The notes under the pieces: generated by a model
What the model saw: the letters and a program-made list of their open reading frames with translations, nothing else
Told to the model about the DNA's origin: nothing
Databases searched by the model: none
Program-made: the position numbers and the translations under genes
Shown here: positions 1-5,520 of the stretch, one piece after another
Layout: each line of letters begins with the position of its first letter
How positions within the stretch are numbered: position 1 is the stretch's first letter
Source: Psychromonas sp.
GTDB lineage: Bacteria > Pseudomonadota > Gammaproteobacteria > Enterobacterales > Psychromonadaceae
Reading direction: 5' to 3'
DNA: 5,520 nucleotides
Assembly (NCBI GenBank): GCA_023145575.1
Contig: JAGLDN010000016.1
Span: 1-5,520 of the forward strand

Positions 1-32
1 TGCACACTATTTAAACAAAGATCAACAGGCCC
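1..32 (-). mobile_element. Tip of an IS5-type insertion sequence (terminal inverted repeat)
   Basis: Bases 17-36 are the reverse complement of bases 5305-5324 with 19 of 20 positions identical; the single difference is at 29 versus 5312. The 5305-5324 copy lies just outside the stop codon of a recognisable IS5-family transposase, so this copy is best read as the terminal repeat of a related element extending left out of the window. Beyond the repeat the two ends diverge, which suggests this is the opposite end of the element (the transposase start side). If so, both elements have their transposase on the minus strand. The flanking TAA/CTAA at 32-35 fits the short TA-centred targets used by this family. 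The exact boundary is uncertain by one or two bases. Confidence 0.6.
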
Positions 33-466
33 TAACATTGTACATTAATTATTTTTTTAGCTACAAAGAACACAACAATGCACTTTTTTTGAGTGTTTAT
101 TAAATTATTTTGTCAACCGTACGCGTATAAATTAAAAATTACGCTATTTTTTTATTTTATGCAACTCTCTCCCCCTAATGCAAATATCGGGTAAACCCAT
201 CGCGTTAGTCAGTAATATCAAGAGTATTTTCTTACTTTGAGTCGTCGTTTGACCTAGCTATCTAGTCAGGTTTGGATATTTAAAATTGATATTTTAACTG
301 AATAAAAATGATCCATTATAACAATCACATTAAGTATGTGTTCTTGATTTTACGCAGTAAAAAAGCTTTATTAAAGGCGCAATTTGGTGTAAATAGCGTT
401 TCCTTTACAAACTTAAAAGGCATTAGATAAATTATTTAAAGCAGTAAATAGATTGCATATTTATTG

Positions 467-497
467 CAATTGGTATTAATATCAATTGAGATAGAAT
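467..497 (+). promoter_or_regulatory. Candidate promoter overlapping a 22-bp palindrome
   Basis: Bases 467-488 form a palindrome with 10 of 11 Watson-Crick pairs and one G-T wobble (CAATTG arms around an AT-rich centre). It overlaps a possible sigma-70 promoter: TTGGTA at 470-475 (4 of 6 to TTGACA), a 16-base spacer, and TAGAAT at 492-497 (5 of 6 to TATAAT). A repressor dimer binding the palindrome would cover the -35 and spacer. Transcription would start near 504 and read toward the GGAGG at 546-550. The motifs are seen; function is inferred, and AT-rich DNA yields chance matches of this kind. Confidence 0.3.
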
Positions 498-560
498 ATA
501 TGAAAAAAAGGATCTCACCATTGTGCCATCATATATTTAAATTACGGAGGATCCGAGCAT

Positions 561-701
561 TTGTATTCAACTCTATTACAATTAAAGATCCTCAATGAAA
601 GCTATGCTGAAAAAAATATTCATATATACCCATATGACGTAAATATTACACGGCCTATGGAGCACCAGATCGGAAATAAACTCAGTTGCAACAATCGATG
701 A
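561..701 (+). CDS. Possible 46-residue small protein, unidentified
   Basis: A TTG-initiated frame of 46 codons ending in TGA at 699-701. It is preceded by a strong Shine-Dalgarno, GGAGG at 546-550, ten bases before the TTG, which is slightly long spacing. The same frame is open from 504. The peptide is polar, with Tyr/Asn/His-rich composition, no membrane segment, and a Met at codon 33 (PMEHQIGNKL). I do not recognise it. It lies downstream of the candidate promoter/palindrome at 467-497, which is the main reason to list it. It could equally be a chance frame or part of an untranslated RNA. Confidence 0.15.
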   Translation: MYSTLLQLKILNESYAEKNIHIYPYDVNITRPMEHQIGNKLSCNNR

Positions 702-785
702 GTGAAGAGAATTAATCCCTCATTTGCATTGACATTTGAGCTAGTCCTTATAGTGCATTTTTACGCCCCATGTGTATATAAACTT

Positions 786-1355
786 TTATTTTTTGACGCG
801 TCCGACATATTCAGCTGTGCGTGTATCTACTTTGACTATTTCACCAATTTGAATAAACAAAGGCACTCGAATAACCGCGCCAGTTGCTAACGTCGCAGGT
901 TTTCCACCCGTACCCGCAGTATCGCCTTTTAGACCCGGGTCGGTTTCTGTCACTTCAATATCAACAAAATTCGGGGGCGTGACAACAATGGGGTTGTCGT
1001 TCCATGTTGTGATAGTGCATATATCTTGCTCAGTTAACCATTTTGCCATATCGCCAACAGATTTCGCATCTGCGGCAACTTGTTCAAACGTTAACTCATT
1101 CATAAAGTGAAAAAATTCACCATCGGTGTAAAGGTAGGCAAGTTCAATGTCCATTACATCTGCAGCTTCAACCGATTCGCCGGCTTTAAATGTTTTCTCG
1201 ATAACTTTTCCTGAGAGTAATTTACGCAGTTTGACCCGATTAAATGCTTGCCCTTTGCCTGGTTTAACATGCTCATTGTGGATAATTGCACAAGGCTCTT
1301 TATCGAGCATAAATTTAAGACCGCTTTTAAAATCACTGGTACTATATGTTGCCAT
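786..1355 (-). CDS. efp: Elongation factor P
   Basis: EF-P binds between the P and E sites of the ribosome and promotes peptide bond formation on stalled polyproline stretches. The 189-residue length is normal for the family. The N-terminal KOW-like domain (about 1-65) carries the loop VKPGKGQAF with Lys34, the residue that receives beta-lysine in gammaproteobacteria. Two OB-fold domains follow (about 66-128 and 129-189). The EF-P signature spans residues 152-171, from KPATLATG through VRVP-like IRVPLFIQIG, preceded by the highly conserved DPGLKGDTAGTGG. The ATG start matches the family start MATY, and AGAGG lies five bases upstream on the minus strand (near 1361-1365). It is divergent from epmB, whose product supplies the modifying group. 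Lys34 plus an intact epmB argues for the beta-lysylation pathway rather than rhamnosylation. Confidence 0.98.
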   Translation of the reverse strand: MATYSTSDFKSGLKFMLDKEPCAIIHNEHVKPGKGQAFNRVKLRKLLSGKVIEKTFKAGESVEAADVMDIELAYLYTDGEFFHFMNELTFEQVAADAKSVGDMAKWLTEQDICTITTWNDNPIVVTPPNFVDIEVTETDPGLKGDTAGTGGKPATLATGAVIRVPLFIQIGEIVKVDTRTAEYVGRVKK

Positions 1356-1387
1356 GATAACCTCTTTTTTAAATAAATAATAAGCTA
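1356..1387. promoter_or_regulatory. 32-bp divergent efp/epmB intergenic region
   Basis: Only 32 bases separate the efp and epmB start codons. The region is almost entirely A/T and contains the efp Shine-Dalgarno (GAGG, read on the minus strand) and a weak TAAG before epmB. It is too short to hold two complete promoters plus leaders, so at least one promoter must lie inside the opposite gene's coding sequence, or the two overlap. I found no confident -35/-10 pair for either gene. The divergent efp/epmB (yjeK) order is also found in E. coli. Confidence 0.5.
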
Positions 1388-2398
1388 ATGTCTAAAATAA
1401 TTATTTTGAATACTACCGAACAGTCAGCCTCTTGGCAAAAAGAACTCGCAAATGCTATCAAAAATCCCGAGAAACTACTCGAATTATTAAATATTTCTAA
1501 TAATTCTAGGTTATTAAGCAATATAGCCCGCAAACAGTTCCCTTTGATTGTACCTTTGCCCTTTATTTCAAAAATGAAAATAGGCGATATTAATGATCCT
1601 TTGCTAAAGCAGGTGTTACCAATTAAAAGCGAAGAGCTTGTTCATAAAGATTATTTTATTGATCCGCTTCAAGAGCACCAAACTGCAATACCAGGATTAC
1701 TGCATAAATATAAAAGCCGTGTACTATTAATTGTAAAATCAGGCTGTGCAGTTAATTGCCGCTATTGTTTTCGAAGGCACTTTCCATATCAAGATAACAA
1801 TTTAACCAAGACACAATTAAATCATATTATTAAATATTTAAACGATCATCGCGAAATTAATGAAGTTATTTTAAGCGGTGGCGATCCATTAATGAGTAAA
1901 GATGACTTTCTATTACATATCATTACTCGCTTAGAAACAGTAACACATTTAAAACGGTTACGAATACACACTCGCCTACCTGTCGTTATCCCCAATAGGA
2001 TCACCTCAGCATTAGTGAGCATATTAAAAGAAACATCTTTAAATGTTATTATGGTACTTCACATTAATCACGCCAATGAAATTGATACATATTTTCAAAT
2101 TAAAATTAACGCACTACATCAAGCGGGTGTCCAATTATTAAATCAAAGCGTGTTATTGAAAGGGGTTAACGATACAAGTGAAGCGCTGGTTAATTTAAGT
2201 GAAGCTTTAAGCCAAGCGCATATTTTTCCTTATTACCTCTTTGTACTAGATAAAATACAAGGAGCACAACATTTTGATATTGAAGAAAAAAAGGCAAAAT
2301 TATTACTTGATGAAATGAATATTGAACTACCTGGATATTTAGTGCCAAAATTAAGCAGAGAAATAGCAGATAAAAAATACAAAACTGTCATTGCATAA
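1388..2398 (+). CDS. epmB: EF-P beta-lysylation protein EpmB (lysine 2,3-aminomutase)
   Basis: A radical SAM, PLP-dependent aminomutase that converts L-alpha-lysine to (R)-beta-lysine, which EpmA then attaches to Lys34 of EF-P. The protein is 336 residues, close to the roughly 340 usual for EpmB and shorter than fermentative lysine 2,3-aminomutases. The 4Fe-4S/SAM motif CAVNCRYC places cysteines at 120, 124 and 127, followed by FRRHFPY. SGGDPL (163-168) is the SAM-binding GGE-like motif. HTRLPVVIP (194-202), HINHANE (225-231) and LLNQSVLLKGVND (250-262) are conserved EpmB blocks. GYLVPKLSREI (316-326) leads to Lys332, which aligns with the PLP Schiff-base lysine of E. coli EpmB. The C-terminus stops four residues after that lysine, a shorter tail than I recall for E. 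coli. The Shine-Dalgarno is weak (TAAG three bases before ATG), suggesting low expression. Confidence 0.96.
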   Translation: MSKIIILNTTEQSASWQKELANAIKNPEKLLELLNISNNSRLLSNIARKQFPLIVPLPFISKMKIGDINDPLLKQVLPIKSEELVHKDYFIDPLQEHQTAIPGLLHKYKSRVLLIVKSGCAVNCRYCFRRHFPYQDNNLTKTQLNHIIKYLNDHREINEVILSGGDPLMSKDDFLLHIITRLETVTHLKRLRIHTRLPVVIPNRITSALVSILKETSLNVIMVLHINHANEIDTYFQIKINALHQAGVQLLNQSVLLKGVNDTSEALVNLSEALSQAHIFPYYLFVLDKIQGAQHFDIEEKKAKLLLDEMNIELPGYLVPKLSREIADKKYKTVIA

Positions 2399-2401
2399 GG
2401 A
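2397..2401 (+). promoter_or_regulatory. Shine-Dalgarno overlapping the epmB stop codon
   Basis: AAGGA shares two bases with the epmB TAA (2396-2398) and lies eight bases before the ATG at 2410. This arrangement lets ribosomes terminating on epmB reinitiate on the downstream gene, and it fixes the start of that gene. Confidence 0.75.
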
Positions 2402-2409
2402 ATAATAAA

Positions 2410-2724
2410 ATGAGTAAGCAACGCGTTGCTAAGCAGCTCCAAGATCACATAAAATTAATCTACCACAAGGCCGTGGATGCAGATAAGCATCTTAAAGGAC
2501 TTCGCGAACAAAAAAAAGCAACATTTAGCCAAGTATTCACAGCCGAAACTGTTTTTAGAAATCACTCAAATACATTTCTTCCTTATGTAGAGGAAATCAC
2601 TGTTGATTTACATTCGATAACAACAGGTACTGATGAAGATTATCAAAAATTATTACCAGAACTTGTCATTAAAATAGAACTTTTGTTTAAAATGCTAAAT
2701 TCCTTAAAAAACCTTAAAAAGTAA
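2410..2724 (+). CDS. Small helical protein coupled to epmB, possibly PriC-like
   Basis: A 104-residue, Lys/Glu/Leu-rich protein with no signal peptide, membrane segment or cysteine. It looks mostly alpha-helical: an N-terminal helix (about 1-35), a central block FRNHSNTFLPYVEEITVDL (about 49-67), an acidic turn (GTDEDY) and a Leu-rich C-terminal helix ending in lysines. The gene starts 11 bases after epmB, and its AAGGA (2397-2401) overlaps the epmB TAA, eight bases from the ATG, so the two are very probably cotranscribed and translationally coupled. I do not recognise it firmly. The central pattern (Phe/Leu, then L-x2-Y-x2-E-x4-L, then a Leu-rich helix) loosely recalls the N-terminal domain of the primosomal protein PriC, but the protein is much shorter than PriC and this is a weak hypothesis. 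That it is a real gene is well supported; its function is unknown. Confidence 0.85.
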   Translation: MSKQRVAKQLQDHIKLIYHKAVDADKHLKGLREQKKATFSQVFTAETVFRNHSNTFLPYVEEITVDLHSITTGTDEDYQKLLPELVIKIELLFKMLNSLKNLKK

Positions 2725-2824
2725 ATAAACATCACAAAATATAAAATATTTATGTAATCTATTCTCTATTTTATAGGATCTACGACAATTATATGTTAAT
2801 GAAAGAATAAAACTAACCCAATAT

Positions 2825-2837
2825 AAGGATGTATATG
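2825..2837 (+). promoter_or_regulatory. Ribosome binding site deciding the symporter start
   Basis: AAGGA (2825-2829) is followed by TGTAT and then ATG at 2835-2837. The alternative in-frame ATG at 2829-2831 begins on the last base of the Shine-Dalgarno, which is sterically implausible for initiation by that site. The protein therefore most likely begins MSEITDN. Confidence 0.7.
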
Positions 2838-4247
2838 TCAGAAATAACTGATAATATCAATGAATTATTATGGGGGCAGCTACTTGTCTACGTACTAATC
2901 GGAACAGGTGTTTACTTAACATTCCGCTTAGCATTTATTCAATTTCGTCATTTTTTTCATACTTTTACAGTGATGCGTGGCAGCCGCAAATCAGACAAAG
3001 AAGGTATTTCATCTTTTCAAGCCTTCTCAACAAGTCTTGCCGCGCGTGTAGGGACGGGGAACCTTGCGGGTGTTGCAATTGCCATCACAATCGGGGGGCC
3101 GGGCTCCGTTTTTTGGATGTGGCTCATTGCTATTTTAGGGATGGCAACAAGTTTTGCAGAAAGTACGTTGGCACAAACCTATAAAGTTCACGATAAAAAC
3201 GGTAACTTTCGAGGTGGTCCTGCCTACTACATGGAACAAGGCTTAAATGCGCGTTGGATGGGTAGCTTATTTGCTTTTTTTCTTATTATCGCATTCGGCC
3301 TTGTCTTTAATGCAGTACAAGCAAATTCAATTGCGGCCGCATTAAGTGAATCATTTCATTTTAATAAAGCGATAGTTGGTGTTATTTTAGTTATTCTTTC
3401 AGGCTTTGTTATTTTTACTGGTATTCGCGGCATCGCAAGGTTTGCGGAAAAAGTAGTGCCTACAATGGCAATTATTTATTTAGCGATTGCTCTTTATGTT
3501 GTCGCGATAAACATCACAGCGCTTCCTGCCATTATTGCAATAATAATAAAATCTGCATTTGGCTGGCATGAAGCAACGGGAGGAGCATTTGGCGCAATGG
3601 TTATGATTGGTATTCAACGTGGTTTATTTTCGAACGAAGCAGGTATGGGCAGTGCGGCGAATGCGGCTGCAACCGCATCACCTAATCCTAATCATCCCGC
3701 ATCGCAAGGTTACGTTCAAATGCTCGGTGTATTCATTGATACCATGGTGATTTGTACAGCAACAGCTTCGATCATCCTTATTTCTGGCGGACTAAATTCA
3801 TTTAATGGTATGGGAGGGGTTGAAATCACACAACGTGCTCTTACAAACGAAGTTGGTCATTGGGGGGGGCCTTTTATTGCAATCGCACTATGCTTCTTTG
3901 CGTTTACATCGATCATTGCAAACTACTCTTACGCAGAAACAAACATTATCTTCTTACAAAAGAAAAAAATGCAAGGGATCATTTTTCTACGTGTTGCGGT
4001 GTTAGTCATGATTATGTTTGGTGCCATTAAATCCAATCATTTAATTTGGGGACTCGCAGATGTCTCTATGGGCTTAATGGCAATCGTAAATTTAATTGCG
4101 ATATTACTGCTTTCAAATGAAGTTATAAAGCTTGCGAAAGATTATAACCAGCAACTCGATGCAGGTAAAACACCCAAATTTGATAGAACAACATTTCCTG
4201 AACTTGATAAAAAAATAGAACCTGGAATTTGGAAAATAAATAATTAA
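2835..4247 (+). CDS. AGCS-family sodium:alanine/glycine symporter
   Basis: An inner-membrane transporter that imports alanine and/or glycine with Na+ (AlsT/DagA/AgcS family, APC superfamily). With the start chosen here it is 470 residues, normal for the family. About ten hydrophobic spans are visible, at roughly 13-34, 76-107, 142-161, 180-198, 209-233, 246-260, 295-318, 346-366, 382-400 and 404-428. Family motifs are VGTGNLAGVA (72-81), which lies in the sodium/substrate-binding first half, GGPAYYME (127-134) and the AGCS signature GIQRGLFSNEAGMGS (259-273). The hydrophilic C-terminus is typical. An in-frame ATG at 2829 overlaps the AAGGA at 2825-2829 and cannot use it; the ATG at 2835 has that AAGGA at five bases and is preferred. 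The gap of 110 bases from the preceding gene suggests its own promoter. The preference between alanine and glycine cannot be read from sequence. Confidence 0.93.
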   Translation: MSEITDNINELLWGQLLVYVLIGTGVYLTFRLAFIQFRHFFHTFTVMRGSRKSDKEGISSFQAFSTSLAARVGTGNLAGVAIAITIGGPGSVFWMWLIAILGMATSFAESTLAQTYKVHDKNGNFRGGPAYYMEQGLNARWMGSLFAFFLIIAFGLVFNAVQANSIAAALSESFHFNKAIVGVILVILSGFVIFTGIRGIARFAEKVVPTMAIIYLAIALYVVAINITALPAIIAIIIKSAFGWHEATGGAFGAMVMIGIQRGLFSNEAGMGSAANAAATASPNPNHPASQGYVQMLGVFIDTMVICTATASIILISGGLNSFNGMGGVEITQRALTNEVGHWGGPFIAIALCFFAFTSIIANYSYAETNIIFLQKKKMQGIIFLRVAVLVMIMFGAIKSNHLIWGLADVSMGLMAIVNLIAILLLSNEVIKLAKDYNQQLDAGKTPKFDRTTFPELDKKIEPGIWKINN

Positions 4248-4282
4248 GTCTACTTCCTTATTCCGTTTTGGGCGTTCATTAT

Positions 4283-4507
4283 TCACTCTTCCTTATCTAA
4301 CTTCACGTAACTCAAAGATGTTTTGTTAGGCTTGAATCCGAATGTCAAGCCACCCGTCTTAATCAACTCGGTGATAAAATCTCGACATAGAGCAGTGCTG
4401 ACGTGTTGATCTTTCAAGACTGATGTTTGAACAGCATGGCGGCAATAAAGTAAACGCCTAGGTACAATTAAGCCTGTATTTGACAATACCACGGTAAATG
4501 AAGGCAT
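4283..4507 (-). pseudogene. Unidentified 74-residue frame, possible gene remnant
   Basis: A minus-strand frame of 74 codons ending in TGA at 4283-4285. The peptide is mixed and soluble-looking (for example VPRRLLYCRHAVQ, then ALCRDFITELIKTGGLTFGF, ending in KLDKEE), with no membrane span. Base composition is noticeably less AT-rich than the DNA to its right, as expected for coding or formerly coding DNA. I do not recognise it. The apparent ATG (4505-4507) lies inside the first unit of an exact 25-bp tandem duplication, so the true N-terminus may have been altered: the duplication shifts frame by one base. No convincing Shine-Dalgarno precedes the ATG. It could be the 3' end of a mobile-element or accessory gene whose 5' part decayed, or a real small gene. 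Confidence 0.3.
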
Positions 4508-4537
4508 GCATAACCACGGTAAATGAAGGCATGCATA
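4488..4537. repeat. Exact tandem duplication, two 25-bp units
   Basis: Units 4488-4512 and 4513-4537 are identical at all 25 positions, and the match continues one base into 4538. Each unit contains CACGGTAAATGAAGG and the overlapping palindromes GCATGC and ATGCAT. Perfect identity suggests a recent slippage or repair duplication. Because 25 is not a multiple of three, it shifts any reading frame passing through it. Confidence 0.95.
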
Positions 4538-4787
4538 AATTCACGCTCCGCGGTCAAGAGAAAGTGAACGCACAATGATCCATGTATTGTCTTGTTCGCA
4601 ATATAGACAAGTTAAGAAATAGCCTGCATTATAGATAAAGGTGAAGCTCTAACGTCAAATGATCCTCCCTGCACGCCTCAATAAACCGATTTATCACTCA
4701 ATTTAATCAATCCACTCTTAAAAACACAATGATTTATTGAATATCAAGCAAATGTGAATTAATGTTCATTTTATTTTAAATAAAGTG

Positions 4788-4813
4788 GGCTGAAAAAGAG
4801 AAATTTTACAGCC
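4788..4813. other. Imperfect stem-loop
   Basis: GGCTG (4788-4792) pairs with CAGCC (4809-4813), and AAAA (4793-4796) with TTTT (4804-4807), leaving a single bulged A at 4808 and a seven-base loop. No T-run follows on the plus strand, so it is not a canonical intrinsic terminator there. On the minus strand the bases after the stem are T-rich but interrupted. Confidence 0.3.
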
Positions 4814-4931
4814 TCGCTCGGTTCATGTAAATTAATAATTTATTGTTGTGGCTTAATTTTGTTGCGGTTATTAAATCCTTATCAAAATAAATATTTCCGA
4901 GGCGCAATTGCCGTTTGTTTTATCCAATTAC

Positions 4932-4970
4932 AAGGCTTCTTTATAATACCTTCGGAATATGAAGAGCCTT
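4932..4970. other. Long imperfect hairpin with TTCG loop
   Basis: AAGGCT (4932-4937) pairs with AGCCTT (4965-4970). After a bulged T at 4938, CTTTATA (4939-4945) pairs with TATGAAG (4958-4964) with one G-T wobble. The top carries C(TTCG)G at 4950-4955, an exceptionally stable tetraloop in RNA, above a small internal mismatch. That gives about 13 paired positions below the tetraloop. There is no T-tract on either side, so it is not a standard terminator. It could be part of a structured RNA or a remnant of an inverted-repeat element. Confidence 0.35.
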
Positions 4971-5308
4971 CATGTTTGAAGACTTTACATGGTCTAACGC
5001 TTTGAATATATAAGTTATAAATTATATCTTAGGTTTAGATAAAAAAGAGCGAAAGTATTGTATCGATAATTGCTATCAAAAATAGAAAAATGCCTCATAG
5101 ACTATCAACGAAACATAGCAGACAAAAAACATCCAGTCAGTTCATACATTTTTTTAAAAAAATTATAATTAATATCATTACGAATAATTTCGTTAAATAC
5201 AGTTTATTTATAAATTATATTGCCAGTTCAGAGCAAAATAGACGAAGCTATTGGGCTTTATTGTTACTGTTTCTTATGTTTAAAATTATTTTTTAGTTCG
5301 GTAGGTTA

Positions 5309-5520
5309 GGGGCTGTTGATCTTTCACATTGGCAACCAAATCATTGAGCAAGCTAGTGCGAGCATACTTTCAAAATGAATCTTTAGTTTATCGTATCGAG
5401 TGGCTATTGCCCTAAAATATTTCAACCTTGCAAAGGCGTTTTCAACTAAGTGCCTATATTTGTATAAACACCAGTCAATATCAGCATTTCCCACTTTTGA
5501 GTTTTTCTTTCTAGGGATCA
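5309..5520 (-). mobile_element. 3' end of an IS5-family insertion sequence
   Basis: The element begins at about 5309 with GGGGCTGTTGATCTTT, its terminal inverted repeat, about 15 bases outside the transposase stop, and continues past the right edge of the window. The flanking TTA/TTAG (5306-5309) matches the short TA-centred target preference of IS5-type elements. The repeat is the inverse of the one at the left window edge (19 of 20 over 5305-5324 and 17-36). The boundary is uncertain by one or two bases. Confidence 0.85.
5324..5520 (-). CDS. IS5-family transposase, C-terminal fragment (cut by window edge)
   Basis: The last 64 codons of a DDE transposase, entering from the right edge and ending in TGA (5324-5326). 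The fragment contains the family's Y-x2-R-x3-E-x6-K signature, seen as YKYRHLVENAFARLK, where the Glu is the third catalytic acidic residue. It is followed by the characteristic IATRYDKLK and the tail FESMLALACSMIWLPM. This pattern is typical of IS5-family (transposase_11 / DDE_Tnp_1 type) enzymes that carry out cut-and-paste transposition. Nothing in the visible part is frameshifted or interrupted. Whether the whole gene is intact, or split into two frames as in some IS5 subgroups, cannot be seen here. Confidence 0.93.
   Translation of the reverse strand, partial: IPRKKNSKVGNADIDWCLYKYRHLVENAFARLKYFRAIATRYDKLKIHFESMLALACSMIWLPM

Larger units (their letters stand above)
33..785. other. Gene-poor region between IS end and efp
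   Basis: About 750 bases without a convincing protein gene or RNA gene. The sequence is AT-rich with many short stop-interrupted frames in all directions. The only organised content found is a palindrome with promoter-like hexamers (467-497), a GGAGG at 546-550 and a 46-codon frame after it, plus several weak hairpins. No transcription terminator with a good stem is visible just past the efp stop on the minus strand. Proximity to the IS end suggests decayed or rearranged sequence, but no recognisable gene remnant supports that directly. Confidence 0.5.
4248..5305. other. Gene-poor region between symporter and right IS element
   Basis: About 1,060 bases with no confidently identified gene. 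The left part (to about 4560) is closer to ordinary coding composition; for example 4381-4440 has 28 G/C of 60. It contains a small minus-strand frame and a 25-bp tandem duplication. The right part becomes extremely AT-rich; 5161-5220 has 7 G/C of 60. Two imperfect stem-loops lie at 4788-4813 and 4932-4970. A 68-codon plus-strand frame (5090-5296) lacks a Shine-Dalgarno and is not convincing. No clear terminator follows the symporter gene within the first 60 bases. Confidence 0.5.

Noticed and set aside
123..160. Terminator-like GCGTA...TACGC followed by a T-rich run
   Set aside because: The stem is only five pairs with a 12-base AT loop, and no gene upstream within the window needs it; the T-run is typical of the local AT-richness.
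250..268. Small hairpin TGACCTAG/CTAGTCA
   Set aside because: Seven pairs with a bulge, no T-run and no adjacent gene; expected by chance at this scale.
348..362. TTTTAC-GCA-GTAAAA hairpin
   Set aside because: A six-pair AT-rich stem not followed by a T-tract; too weak to call.
33..785. Possible CRISPR array, tRNA or rRNA in the empty flanks
   Set aside because: No regularly spaced repeats, no cloverleaf with a T-loop motif and no rRNA-like conserved blocks were found here or in 4248-5305.
702..890. A 62-codon GTG-initiated plus-strand frame
   Set aside because: More than half of it runs antisense through the C-terminal end of efp, it has no Shine-Dalgarno, and it does not resemble a known protein.
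1147..1380. Overlapping frames on both strands inside efp
   Set aside because: They are out-of-frame readings of the clear efp coding sequence.
2233..2448. A 71-codon minus-strand frame across the end of epmB
   Set aside because: It is antisense to conserved EpmB residues and to the start of the following gene; a coding shadow.
2725..2760. AAATAT/ATATTT inverted repeat after the 104-codon gene as a terminator
   Set aside because: A six-pair all-AT stem with no T-run; it would not be stable enough to terminate transcription.
2870..3184. A 104-codon frame (and another at 3805-4005) inside the symporter gene
   Set aside because: Both are out of frame with conserved AGCS motifs and have no independent support.
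4751..4770. CRP-like TGTGA near AATGTTCATT
   Set aside because: Only the first half-site matches; the second half does not fit TCACA at the required spacing.

Overview
The window looks like chromosomal DNA of a low-GC marine gammaproteobacterium, most likely in the Psychromonas/Moritella/Shewanella/Colwellia range of Alteromonadales and relatives. That placement rests on the EF-P and EpmB protein sequences, the divergent efp/epmB arrangement and the AT-rich codon use. It is an inference from sequence style, not a database match.

Layout, left to right. Positions 1-32 are the tip of an IS5-type insertion sequence whose body lies outside the window. Positions 33-785 hold no convincing gene; the best content is a candidate promoter over a near-perfect 22-bp palindrome, followed by a strong Shine-Dalgarno and a very small reading frame. 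The core runs from 786 to 4247. It contains efp (elongation factor P, minus strand) and, divergently and only 32 bp away, epmB (the lysine 2,3-aminomutase that makes the beta-lysine used to modify EF-P). A 104-residue helical protein follows, apparently translationally coupled to epmB, and then an AGCS-family sodium:alanine/glycine symporter. Positions 4248-5305 are a gene-poor stretch with a small unidentified minus-strand reading frame, an exact 25-bp tandem duplication at its start, and two imperfect stem-loops. It becomes extremely AT-rich towards its end. Positions 5309-5520 are the 3' end of an IS5-family element carrying the last 64 codons of a transposase on the minus strand.

How the genes fit together. 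EpmB converts L-alpha-lysine to (R)-beta-lysine, EpmA (not in this window) ligates it to Lys34 of EF-P, and modified EF-P rescues ribosomes stalled on polyproline. Lys34 of EF-P, the CxxxCxxC cluster motif of EpmB and its PLP lysine are all present, so the pair looks functional. The 104-residue gene is the main unknown: its coupling to epmB is clear, but its role is not. The symporter is probably an independent transport gene.

No clearly new biological system is visible. The points most worth following up are the inversely matching IS ends that bracket the whole segment, the epmB-coupled small protein, and the two gene-poor flanks with small structured elements.
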